Assembly: GCA_964016885.1 (NCBI GenBank) | Contig: OZ024740.1 | Location: 206,190,691 to 206,254,690, forward strand | DNA from: Eledone cirrhosa | Taxonomy: Eukaryota; Mollusca; Cephalopoda; Octopoda; Eledonidae | Direction of reading: 5' to 3' | Length of the DNA stretch: 64,000 bases | Notes under the pieces: model-generated | Seen by the model: only the letters and a program-made list of their open reading frames with translations | What the model was told of the DNA's origin: nothing | The model's database searches: none | Shown: positions 33,292 to 44,200 of the stretch, piece by piece | Position numbering within the stretch: the stretch's first letter is position 1 | Layout of the letters: every line of letters begins with the position of its first letter | Made by a program: the position numbers and the translations under genes

Positions 33292-35549
33292 CTACTTCTG
33301 TTTCTTACCAGCAGATTTAGGAGTGCCAGATGCAGACTGAGCTGGTTTTGGAGACTGAGCCTGCTTTGTAGCTGGCTTAGGTGATTTAGCAGCTGGCTGT
33401 GTCTGCTTTGCAGGTTGTGCTGGTTTCGGTGATTTGGCAGCTGACTGGGCCTGTGCAGCAGGCTGTGCTGGTTTCGGTGACTTGGCAGCTGGTTGAGCCT
33501 GTTTCGGCGGCTGGGCCTGTTTGGGTGCCTTCTCAGATTTTGGAGTCTGGGCCTGTTTGGGAGCTTTCTCAGTTTTCGGAGTCTGAGCTTGTTTGGGTGC
33601 CTTCTCAGTTTTTGGAGCCTGAGCTTGTTTGGGCGCCTTCTCAGTTTTTGGAGTCTGAGCTTGTTTAGGCACCTTCTCAGTTTTAGGAGCCTGAGCTTGT
33701 TTAGGCGCTTTCTCAGATTTTGGAGCCTGCGCCTGTTTGGGAGTTTGACTCTGCTTAGGAGTCTGAGCCTGTTTGGGTGCCTTTTCCGTTTTAGTTGCCT
33801 GAGCCTGTTTTGGTGCTTTATCCGTTTTAGTAGCTTGAGCCTGCTTTGCAGGTTGAGCTTGCTTTGCAGGTTGAGCCTGCTTTTGTGGTTGACCTTGCTT
33901 TGCGGGCTGAGCCTGTTTCTGTGGTTGACTTTGCTTTGCAGGTTGAGCCTGCTTTTGTGGCTGGCCTTGCTTTGCAGGTTGAGCCTGCTTTTGTGGCTGG
34001 CCCTGTTTAGCAGGCTGAGCCTGTTTTTGTGCTTGACCTTGTTTAGCAGGTTGAGCCTGTTTTGCTGGTTGTTTAGCTGCCTGCTGTGTCTGCTTCGTAG
34101 CCTTAATTGGTTGTACCTGTGGGGTTCCCTTGGCAGGCTTAGAGGGCTGTGCCTGCTTAGCAGGTTTAGCTTGCTGTTGCTTAGCAGACTGAGTCTGTTT
34201 AGCTGGTTGAGCAGCCTTACCAGGTTGGGACACCTTTGCAGCCTTTCCAGGTTGAGACACTTTTGCAGCCTTTCCTTGTGGAGTTACTTTTGCAGCCTTT
34301 CCTTGTGGAGTTACTTTTGCAGCCTTTCCTTGTGGGGCTGCTTTTACAGTCTTTCCTTGTGGGGCTGCTTTTACAGTTTTTCCTTGTGGGGCTGCTTTTA
34401 CAGTCTTTCCTTGTGGGGCTGCTTTTACAGTCTTTCCTTGTGGGGCTGCTTTTACAGTCTTTCCTTGTGGGGCTGCTTTGCCCTGTGGGGCTACTTTTGC
34501 TGCCTTGCCTGGTGGTGTAACTTTTGCTGCCTTGCCTAGTGGTGTAACTTTTGATGCCTTGCCTAGTGGTGTAACCTTTGCTGCCTTGCCTGGTTGAGCT
34601 GGCTTTGCAGCCTTAGTTGGCTGAGCTCCCTTTACCGGTTTTGTTGGCTTTGCAGCTTTGGCTGATGGCTGAGCTCCTTTGGCTGGCTGAGCGCCCTTTG
34701 GTGCTTTGGCAGCCTGCGTTGGCTTGGCTTTCTGAGCTTTAATAACCTTTTCAGTCTTACCAGCCTGTGTGGGTTTAGCTTTCTGAGCTGTGATCTTAGC
34801 TCCCACTTTAGCTGCCTTGCCAATAACCTTTGGTGGTTTCGTTGCTTTAGTTGGCTGAGCCACCTTAGCCTTGATTGGTTTAGCAGCACCCTTAGCAGTT
34901 ACTTTTGGAGCTTCCTTGCCAGGCTTGGCTTTCTTAGCTGCCACTGCTGCAACTTCCTGGGTAGGCTTAGTTCTCTTAGTTGGCTGAGCTGGTTTTGCCA
35001 TGCCCTTAGCAGCTTTAGTCAGCTTGGCTGCAGCCTTGACGGATGCTTTAACAGGCTTAGCTGCACCCTTAACAACCCCCTTAGCCCCTTTAACTGGCTT
35101 TCCTGCTCCTGCTCCCTTGCCTGGCTTTGCACCTTTGGCGCCCTTAGCTGGCTTGGAGACCTGTGGGGGCTTAGAAACCTTGGCGATCTTAGCAGGAGTA
35201 TGAAGGACAGATTTCTGACCAGCACCTTTTCCTGCATCCGCTGGGCTTGGCCGCTTCTTAGATTGAGGTTGTTGCTTCTTCTGAATACTAGCAACCGTAG
35301 CAGCCACTTTAGCAGCATCCTTAGCAAGCGATTCACTCCTACTTTTAGAAATTGATGATTGTTTACGTTCACGGCGCCTCTCCTTATGTTCTTTCATTCT
35401 TAAAGCAAGAAGTTTAGCATAATCTGCAGCTTCTTCACGCTTTCTGGCAAATCTCAATGCCTTCATACTTCGAAGATGTCTTCTCCTCTGCAACACCAAT
35501 GGCGTCACCAATCGTTGAATCTTCGGCGCCTTAGAGAGTGCGCTCTTAC
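33292..35549 (-). CDS. RPS6: RPS6 exon 5: S6 C-terminus plus about 677-codon tail
   Basis: Begins after a T-rich acceptor (CTACCATCAG) and ends at TAG 33292-33294. The first 75 codons are S6. The tail then has blocks. About 35.3-34.65 kb holds irregular [12 protein letters not shown] modules. About 34.63-34.2 kb holds 9-residue units (GKAAKVTPx and five exact GKTVKAAPQ). About 34.07-33.85 kb holds 12-residue units ([12 protein letters not shown]). About 33.83-33.52 kb holds 12-residue units ([12 protein letters not shown]). The last part, 33.5-33.3 kb, has [11 protein letters not shown] units with SPKP sites. Lys-rich with Ala/Pro and SPK motifs is the composition of histone H1 tails; Drosophila RpL22 and RpL23a carry comparable extensions, at the N-terminus. 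No hydrophobic core and no coiled coil are expected. A nucleic-acid-binding or nucleolar role is only a guess. Confidence 0.9.
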
Positions 35550-38500
35550 CTGATGGTAGATAGATTAAAAAAAAAAAAAAAAAAAAAAAAAGGAAAAGTT
35601 AGCACAAGCTCCAATTTATGAAAACAGGGTGAAAAAAAATTACATTGAAAGGCAGCTTACAACAATCCGAATGCAATAAGATATTTAACCCTTTAGTGTT
35701 CAAACCGCCTGAAAACACCCACACTAAAAAAATTGTTCTAAAAGTAAACAAACCATCATCAAAATCTCGTCAATTTGAGACTGCTGCGAGATTAGGCCCT
35801 TACCACAAAAATTAACACTTAATATAGTGAAACAACTTAAAACAAGTGTTTTTTTAACTTTGAAAGTGAAACAAATTTTTTTTTGTATCAACATGGCTTA
35901 TGAAAATAGCGATACTGACTTTGAAGGTTTTACACACGACGACATTCAGAATAAACAAGAAACAAACGATAATATTAGTGATTTATCTTCAAATGAATGT
36001 GATGTTTATATTTCTGAAATTTCATCCGACGATGATTGTTTTGAAAGTGAAAACGAAGGAGGTCTCCAGGCCGCCATTGAAAAATACCACACTAATATAT
36101 GTTCCCGATTTTATTCAAATTACTGGTCCACAACATAAATTAGCTCCCGATGCTAAAGCACTGGATATTTCTTTTGTTTTTACCACAAACTTTCTTCGAA
36201 GTTGTGGCAGAAGAGATTAATTAATATGCGCAACAGCAGATTTCAAATCAAGGAAAACCCGATCTGTTTGGCGAGCGACAGATGCTGCGGAAATGCAAGC
36301 ATTTTTTACCATAAATATTATGTTCGGTATAAAACAATTTCCAAGACTGTGGAATTACTGGAACACTGATATAAGGTTTAGTGATTCTTATATATCAAGT
36401 ATTATGCCAAAAACAACGTATTTAAAATTAAACCAGTATTTGCACCTGGTTGATACTTCAAATGCCCCTATTAATGAATTTTATCTGCCCATAAAAGTCA
36501 AATTTGACCAAAAAAAAAAAAATCAGGTAAAATTATATAATTGTAAATTATTGATATTTAAACATCTGACAAAATTTCAAGCCTGCACATAGAAAATTAC
36601 AAACAAATAAAATTGATAACTCTCTTGAGTATGATTAACACAAAATAATGCGAACAGATAAGCATGACGTTTGAAAATTAATTGTTTCTACTATTGGCAC
36701 AAGGCTAGCAATTACCCAGTACATTAAAATTAATGCAAATGCTAAAGGGTTAAGAAAATACTCACGTTTGCTGCCTTCCTTCAGAGGAACCGGTCTACGT
36801 ACAACATATCTCCGTACATCATCTTCTTTGGAAAGATTGAACAATTTCCTAATTTTACCAGCTCTCTTGGGACCAAGACGACGTGGGATAGTAATATCAG
36901 TAAGACCAGGAATGTCCTGCTCACCTAAATAGTACAAAAAAAAAAAAAAAAAAAAAAAGTATTTTTTTTTCACAAATCCAATTACTTGTCCAGACAAGAA
37001 AAATAAACTGACAGTACACATACCTTTCTTAATAATAATCAAGCTCAAAACACTCAAATTGGCATCAACAATACAGCCACGCACAGATTTCCTGCGCCTC
37101 TCACCCTCCCGACGTGGGCGATAACAGGAATGCCCCTTAGAAAGCAAAAGGCGGACACGTCCAGCTGTCAAGATACCTTGCTTCATGGGAAAGCCTTGTT
37201 TGTCGTTTCCACCCGTAATTCGGAAAACATAACCCTGTATGCAAATAGACAAAAAATATATTTCAATGGTCATCCCATCAAAAATAAAAATTTCAAGAAA
37301 AATGGAATAACTGGCTCAGTGGCTAATTAGTTTCATTGGCCACAGTAATTAGGCAGAAAACTCTCAATCTGATGTAGAACATATTCTAAAGTAAATATAT
37401 TCCAAACATAACAAGAAACTAAAGTAAATTGATTTTGGTAGCTACCTGAAAATTATGTACTAGAAAGCTCAAAATATATTTTCAAGGTATATATATATGA
37501 GGTCATATTGTAGGTTTGCTTCATTAATGAAAAGAGAGAAGAAAAAAATAGCATAGAATGACCAAAACTGCATGTAGCAAGCCTGTATAAAACAAGAATA
37601 TACACTCCTTGTTTTTATAGAATTGCATAATTACTATACCCCATATTTCATTACAACAGTAATTAAGTTTACTGTAGTGGTAAGCATGATGGGGTTGCCC
37701 TATCAATCAAATGTAAATGAAACTGTGCTAACCTTAGAGCGTCTGCACAAACATGCAGCCCTTTACAAGCTCACCTGTGGTCTGCACAAAGATTTTTTAC
37801 AGCGCGTCTTATCTTTGTAATATAAAATGAAAAAAAAAAAAATAGTTGTTGATGTGAGCAATTAGTTGTGTGTGGCCCTCAGTTTGACATGCCTGACCTA
37901 GAGTATACTGATGAAATATCTTTGTCCTAGACTCAGATGCAGCTACCAAAAAGCTCGTAACTAATCAAAATCTGCTACAATTCCAGTCACATTACAAAAA
38001 TGACCATAAGGCAATTTGAGATTCGCATTTGATGCAAAAAAGGAGGACCGAAGATTCCAATAGGTTTGATAATACAACTAGATAGCCAAGACCTCACGTT
38101 TCTGCCCATAATTCTTTAGCAATAAGGGTATAAAATACTCAGAAAGGTAGATGCTGAACAGTGTGATGAACTAACAATTATACAGTACTCTCTTGGCTCT
38201 AAACCTGAATACTCCAAGCCTTGAGGATTACTGAAACAATATAACAGTATTACAATAAAATCTCTCTCCTCTCTCTCTATATATATGCACACAACTCTAA
38301 AGCAATGTAAATACATTAAGGATGGCATAGGACATATGAATCGAAATTTACACTCATTTTCTGCAGGTTTAGCCAGTCTACTACAATGTTGCATCAGAAG
38401 TGTCTTGGATGTTTCAATGATAGAGACACAATTAATATTGTAAAAAGCAACATAAAAGGAAGTATCCTGCTGAAGAATATGTATGAGTTGAACCCACATT

Positions 38501-41500
38501 ATGAATGTGAGACCAACACCCTAACCACTAGGCAGTACACATTGACTACATAATAGCAACTTAATTCAATACCAGACTGGTCTTGGTTCTATTATACTAA
38601 GTCAGGGGTTGGCGGGCCACTTTTGAACATTGGAACAACTATTAGGGCCATTAATATTTATTAAGCACTATTCCAAAGATACACAACTTCTTGCCATAAC
38701 ATGGAACTGGGTAATTATAACACACATAACCCTATCAGTGAAGCCCTTTAGTCAACTAACAGAAAATTGTATTACGATTACAAAAAAATTCTAAATAAAC
38801 CTACAAGGTAAAAATTAAAAACGGTCATCGCGGGCTACTGTGACCTGCAGCACGCTCCTGTACTAAGTTGTTTATATTTATCTAAAAACACTATCATAAA
38901 TTTTATATAAGAACCTGTAAGATATTCAAAACTCTAGTCATATTACACCAACCCCCAATTTTAATTATTTAAAAAGTACAGGCAGTGTCTTTCATTTGAA
39001 ATATGATCGAGTTAATCTCAAATTCTGTTTAGTCAATTTCTGCAGGGACAGCTAATCGACAAATCAATTTACAATGGAAAAGAAAATTTGTAAAAATCTT
39101 TTAAAACGGTGTCATAAGCCACTAGAAGTAGAATCTGCCAAATAAACTTATGTACAGACTTTTCAACTACAGTACACTGCAATTTCCATAGTACTATTAA
39201 TATCTATGACCAACTGACAGGAATATATTAATCTTCAATATGCACCTCTCGTGCATTACCTGAAAAGATTACTATCACCAGTTTCATGGGTATATCTACA
39301 GATGCAAAAACTTTAGCAAGGCTATCATTTTTCAGTTATGGGATAGTCACGTATAAGTCACATCCCTTGTTTTACATGCAAAATTTACAGTATGCCATAT
39401 ATTTTTGAGTTGAGGATTTGCAGGTCCTCTAAGTCCCACACTGGTTTTTCTCATATTTACATGGAAGAATGACCAATCTATACACAATTATAGATGATAT
39501 TCCATAGCATACCGGAAGCCTCCACTTTGGGAATTCTTCAAGCACAACACACCCAATGTTTTCCCATATTGGTAAAAGGTTTCACTAGATCTTATTGACA
39601 GAAAGGTTCAATGTTATTTGAATATCAAAATGTTTCTGAGGCTGTGAATAGTTTTAGTAGGTAATTATGTTTAGGTGATACTAAGTGCATTTTCAAATAC
39701 CATCCAAATACTTTTGGTAGTATTAATCTAGTCATAACATACTTTAATGTGGTCAACTTAGATTGTGGCCAAACTAAGACACCACCTTTATTTTAGTTTA
39801 TTCCTTAGATATTGTGTTGTAGAAAATACAATTATCTTCAGCAAAAAGTATCCCCCAACCCCACTGTCACCATTATTATTATTGGCATTCTCCATTTTAA
39901 ATTCTTCTTTCACTTATCTTTACAAACCCCCTGCTTTGGCAATTCTTCAAGCACTTGTTCCCCATATATGTAAATATAAAGTTTTACTAGATGGCATGAA
40001 ATAGTTATAAAAGAGATGAATCAACTAACCCAGCCTGTCAACTGAATGTATAATTGCAGTAAGATAATACAAAATCCAAACCATTCCAGACAACCATTTC
40101 AAGTGGTTTACTCTGCTAAACATGCCTAACAATGAAACATCAGTATTGTAATATAACCCTTTGTACCTTAGACTATCAACCATCTGATTTGAGACGGTGA
40201 GATACAAGAATCTAGTTATTCTTAACAGTTTGATTGACATGTAGGGACCTCTTCTGGTATACTAAACTGGTGTTTGATACAACTACCATCTAGAAGAGAT
40301 ATGGACAATGGCTAATGCAACCCCATGTAATTCTGAAGAGAACAAAACAGTCATGGTTGAAACTCCTTTGATCATATCAATGAGGACTGTGAGGACTAAA
40401 CAACCATTAAATTGTATCATGAGACATTCAATATAAAGTGATATTCATATTTAAATGTAAATACTGACAAGAGTTCATATCAAAATGGTTAGAACGTACC
40501 TGCATTAATCTAAACTAAGAATTTCATTAAACTTAATCAAAAATAAAACCGATATGTAACCCAATCTATTGATGATAGGGTTACATTAAACTAAACGTGT
40601 TAGGATTGTTACTTTATTAGATTTTTAGTATCCATCCAATCTTCTGCTCCCAGTAATACGATAAAGCCGTTTATATTCATCCACCATATAAAAATATTTA
40701 AATTGTATATCAAACACTATCTCAATAATATCAGTTATAAAACTAAATCTCTTCAAATTCATCATTATCAAACTAATAACTAATATGGAAAAAGGATTAA
40801 CAGCAACATAATATACCTGAAGCAAATAACTGATGCTCACTTCACATAAGTCTTAAAATGTTACCTGGGACAGGATTCACAAAAGTCAAACCTTTGTGAG
40901 TTTTTAACAGGTTAGTTTTTGTCCCCTAAATTATATTAGACTACAATAAAAAATGTCATTGTAGTTAAAAATTATTAGGGTTGGTAAATTTATACTTCTC
41001 ATTTTTCCCATTTGCACACTAGTTGTTTGTTTGTATTATGGATAACAGCCATTTCCAATGTCTTACTCTACTTCTTGATATACAGATGGTTGACACCCCC
41101 ACCCCCCAGCTTGTTTTAGTCGTCTGTTCTATAAGCAGACTAGCCCCTACCCGAGCAACAAACAGATCGTTAGATCAGACCAAGGAAACAATATTTCCAT
41201 TGGTTTGCTGATACTAAACTGACAGCCATACATGCAATCAGAAGGAAAAACAAAGTATTTTGTTCAAGAACAAAACGTACTGCTTAGTCCAGGAATCTGA
41301 CAACACTGGGTCTAATACTCTAGCCACTAGGCCGGCCACTTAAAGAAATTTGGATTTAAATGTGAAGGCACACATCACATTTTTTCTTAACCACAAATAT
41401 CTCGAAATTAAACTAAGCCTATCAAAATTCAGTTAGTCACAGTATTAAATTCATGCACAATTAATGTTAGAAATCTAAATGTTTAAGAGTTCATCTATTA

Positions 41501-44127
41501 CAGCTTGCACATCACACATGCAACAATGGTGTAACTACAGCACTTAATAGATGTTCTACCAGCTTAAGTAATGTTACCTGGAACAGGATTCACAAAAGTC
41601 AAACATTTGTGAGTTTTTAACAGGTTAGTTTTTGTCCCCTAAATTATATTGGACTACAATAAAAATGTCATTGTAGTTACAAATTATTAGGGTTGGTAAA
41701 TTTATACCTCTCATTTTCCCATTGCACACTAGGTGTGTGTGTACCTATAATGGAGTTCTATAGTGGATAACAGCCAATTCAAATATCTTAGATATACAGA
41801 TAGGTTTAATGCTTACGCCCCCCCCCCCCCCCCAACCCGAGATGTTTTAACCGCCTGTCCTTTAAGCAGACTAATCCATACCTGAGCAATAAACAGTACT
41901 AGGATTACTCATGATAATAGTGAAGACAACTTCCCAATATGGTGGTTAAAAGAAAAACAGATTTAATAACTATTCATATTTACACACATCAAAAGACCGA
42001 TCAACAGATAGGACTATGAAAACAATCTTTCCACTGGTCTGCTAATACTAAGCTGAGTCTCACAGCGTGGTCGACGGAAAAACTTGAAATAAAGAGTATC
42101 AATCAGTCGAATATTCAGAATATCTAAATTCTGAGATATATTTTCAACGATGCAATATTTAATGTACCAAAGTTTTGACTACACTCACAGGTATTTACCT
42201 TGAGTCGCAACAAAACACAAAATAAGGTATTTTGCTCAAGAACAAGATGTGCCGCTCGGTCCAGGAATCGAACTAACAACACCGAGTCTAATACTCGGAC
42301 TACTAGGCCACTTAGAGGAATTTGGATTTAAAATGTATACTTATTACCAAATATCTCGAAATAAACCGAAGCCTATCAAAATTCAGTTACGGTCACAGTA
42401 TTAAATTGGAAAGAGGCTATGTAGCCGGTCCCGGTAAAAGTGAGACACCATGAGTTACAGACTTTTACGGTCTGAGTTAAGACAATTTGAAATCCTTTCC
42501 ACTATTAATTGTTAAAAACAAGTTAGAATCATTTAGTTGCCCATTCGTATCGTACGTTACGCTTTAGTTACATGCACATACATAAATAGAAATATAAAAT
42601 AATTATTACATACACACACATCTATGAATGATTGAGGACTATAGCGATGTGTTGCGTCCCTTAAGGGATCACCGGCTACATAGCCTATTCGATTAAATTC
42701 ATGCACAATGTTTGGAGTTCATTTATTACAGCTTGCACATGACACATGCAACAATGGTGTAACAACAGCACTTAATAGATGTTCTACCAGCTTAAGTAAT
42801 GTTACCTGGGACAGGATTCACAAAAGTCAAACATTTGTGAGTTTTTAACAGGTTAGTTTTTGTCCCCTAAATTATATTGGACTACAATAAAAATGCCATT
42901 GTAGTTACAAATTATTAGGGTTTATCTAAACAAAAATTAAAAGGATCACTTTCCTATTACACACATGCAATAAATCTAACATTTTCTAAACTAGATCAAT
43001 CTTTCCTTCACGGGATTATGTACTTTAAATATGTATAGCCCATGCTAGCAGGAAAATAAAAGCGGACACGTAAAGCCCGTGATTCTGATCCTTTTGAAAA
43101 CAATTTTTGTTTCATGTCTTATGAAAATTAGGTTGGTGGAGACTGTCCACAAAATAGAGGTATGGGTTCCATGATCGTACCCCACCTCAATCACGTTTTG
43201 CTTTCCCTTAATCGCAATAGGGTAATATATGTGTTTCTTTATTTATTTCAGGCATTGTGGAAATGTTACAGAAAATTATACATATGTATTAATACATTAC
43301 CTTCCACTCATCACCAAGACTTTCAGCAGTTATTTCCGCAGAGATACGTTTATCATAAAATGGACGTAATTTTCTTTCGGAATCGATTTCTATTAATTTT
43401 TGGCAGCCAGTGGCTGGATACGAGATATTCAGCTGTAAAAACAATGTATACATTGGAAATTAGAGATTGATTAAATCCCAATAAAGAATATAATTAAACA
43501 TAAAATTACTTAAAACGTTGACTCATGTAATTATGAAAAGTGGACAAAAGACATTATCATCACAAGTGCGCGATGACATCGAACTCTCAAAGCAGAACAA
43601 GTCGTTGTGATAATTTTAATATTGAATACATTTCTTAAAAGGTTTAGGTATGGTTTCTACAAATAAAAATGTGATGATTGGTTAAACTGGAATACAGTAA
43701 GTCTAGAAATAAACAGCGTCAAACCATCGGTTATAAGTCGGCATTAAAAATAGCGATAATTTCTAAATATATACCATAATAATGTGGGCTAAAAATCATC
43801 TTGCAAAATAATTTATTAAATACATTTTCATAAAACGTGAGAAAACTGCAACATTTTTTTTTTTTACAAAGAATAGATTTAGGTAGCTGGAGTCAGAAAT
43901 TGTAAAATTAATTTCGACCTCCATGTGTTGTTACATGGCTGTAGTATGTTTAACGTGGACTTCAACAACTTTATCTGTAGTCATCTGTATTATTTAAAGA
44001 CATTTTACGACAAATAGTTTTCTTTATCAAGTTAAATAAAACATCTAAAATACAAATATAATAATATTTTGGTAAAATTGAAATCATAAGATGATTAAAA
44101 ATTAACATTTTATTTACATACCTTCAT
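33292..44127 (-). CDS. RPS6: Ribosomal protein S6 with a giant H1-like tail (whole gene)
   Basis: Small ribosomal subunit protein eS6, five coding exons: 44122-44127, 43301-43432, 37024-37234, 36766-36924, 33292-35549. All junctions are GT/AG and the frame is kept, giving 921 residues against about 249 in most animals. Residues 1-244 are a standard S6: [112 protein letters not shown]. The regulated serine cluster is kept as [13 protein letters not shown] (S234, S235 and following). Residues about 245-921 are a low-complexity Lys/Ala/Pro/Gln tail without Cys or aromatic residues. An exon 1 coding only Met-Lys also occurs in human RPS6. Introns are 689, 6066, 99 and 1216 bp. The exon structure is read directly; retention of the tail in the protein is inferred from the open frame and the poly(A) site. 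Confidence 0.92.
35894..36592 (+). pseudogene. piggyBac transposase fragment in RPS6 intron 4
   Basis: Plus-strand frames, shifted twice, give an acidic N-terminus ([24 protein letters not shown]), [19 protein letters not shown], then [52 protein letters not shown]. The order and the EMQAFF and YLH(L/F)xD motifs are those of piggyBac-like (PGBD) transposases. It breaks off near 36592 before the last catalytic Asp residues and is opposite in strand to its host gene. Confidence 0.75.
36679..36726 (-). repeat. SINE type 1 tail fragment
   Basis: AATTGTTTCTACTATTGGCA and CAATTACCCAGTACATTA in RPS6 intron 4, 40 bp from exon 4. Confidence 0.65.
36766..36924 (-). CDS. RPS6: RPS6 exon 4
   Basis: 53 codons: [20 protein letters not shown] through [16 protein letters not shown]. 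Acceptor TACTATTTAG, donor AAAC|GTGAGT. The exon itself starts GTGAGC. Confidence 0.95.
37024..37234 (-). CDS. RPS6: RPS6 exon 3
   Basis: 70 codons plus one base: [20 protein letters not shown] to [10 protein letters not shown]. Acceptor TTGCATACAG, donor AAAG|GTATGT. This is the most conserved part of S6. Confidence 0.97.
37235..40855. other. First part of RPS6 intron 2, no gene seen
   Basis: AT-rich intronic DNA. A tRNA-like B box remnant (GAACCCACATT...ACCACTAGG on plus) at 38471-38530 suggests an old SINE. Near 37.62-37.82 kb there is a more GC-rich block of unknown origin. Confidence 0.5.
40856..40980 (-). ncRNA. Candidate box H/ACA snoRNA, copy 1
   Basis: On the host strand the 125 nt fold into two hairpins. 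Hairpin 1 pairs CCCTAA with TTAGGG (base) and ACTACAAT with ATTGTAGT (top). It is followed by an H box ACAAAA (ANANNA). Hairpin 2 pairs ACCTG with CAGGT (base) and TCACAAA with TTTGTGA (top), with an 8/9-nt internal loop as guide pocket. Then comes ACA, three bases from the 3' end. The top stem of hairpin 2 is 15 nt from the ACA, inside the 14-16 nt rule for these RNAs. Introns of ribosomal protein genes are the usual hosts. The target base was not identified. Confidence 0.55.
41569..41692 (-). ncRNA. Candidate box H/ACA snoRNA, copy 2
   Basis: Same fold and boxes as copy 1. Differences fall mostly in loops: the hairpin 1 loop is one base shorter, the hairpin 2 loop has one substitution and there is one change in the 3' pocket strand. 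Both terminal stems, the H box and ACA are unchanged. Confidence 0.55.
42408..42691. mobile_element. 284-bp MITE with 8-bp target duplication
   Basis: Inserted between two copies of ATTAAATT (42400-42407 and 42692-42699). The unfilled site is preserved in the duplicated intron segment at about 41444 (CAGTATTAAATTCATGCAC). The inverted ends share AGGCTATGTAGCCGGT. No coding capacity. An 8-bp duplication fits hAT-like elements, but the ends do not look like standard hAT ends. Confidence 0.85.
42797..42920 (-). ncRNA. Candidate box H/ACA snoRNA, copy 3
   Basis: Same fold and boxes. The similarity with copy 1 and copy 2 beyond the 5' base stem stops at once here (after TTAGGG on the plus strand), while the 124-nt core is kept. 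With copy 2 it shares a longer 3' flank, so copies 2 and 3 come from a larger intronic duplication. Confidence 0.55.
43301..43432 (-). CDS. RPS6: RPS6 exon 2
   Basis: 44 codons: [20 protein letters not shown] to [14 protein letters not shown]. Acceptor TTTTTACAG, donor GGAAG|GTAATG. Both boundaries are in phase 0. Confidence 0.97.
44122..44127 (-). CDS. RPS6: RPS6 exon 1 (Met-Lys only)
   Basis: ATGAAG followed by GTATGT. Two coding codons, as in the vertebrate gene. The 5' UTR before it is about 39 nt if the TOP tract marks the start. Confidence 0.9.
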
Positions 44128-44156
44128 AGCTGTTCCTTACAACGGAACTATCACGC

Positions 44157-44200
44157 GAGAAAGAGGCTCTCCACGCACACGTTGATCTGATTTATAATTC
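44157..44200 (-). promoter_or_regulatory. RPS6 core promoter: TATA-like box and TOP start
   Basis: On the minus strand TATAAAT (44190-44196) is followed about 25-30 nt later by the pyrimidine tract CCTCTTTCTC (44157-44166). A transcript starting at that C would have a 5' TOP, the mark of mTOR-controlled ribosomal protein mRNAs, and a 5' UTR of about 39 nt. The start site is inferred from the motif. Confidence 0.65.

Noticed and set aside
33493..34539. 348-codon Leu/Ser/Phe/Cys-rich plus-strand open frame opposite the S6 tail
   Set aside because: Antisense of a Lys/Ala/Gln repeat without stops. Its composition mirrors the complement and no independent start context, exon signal or family motif is seen.
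36635..37273. A 212-codon minus-strand frame running across S6 exons 3 and 4
   Set aside because: It reads through the 99-bp intron 3 and its T-tract. Conserved S6 residues stop exactly at GT/AG borders, so the spliced model is right.
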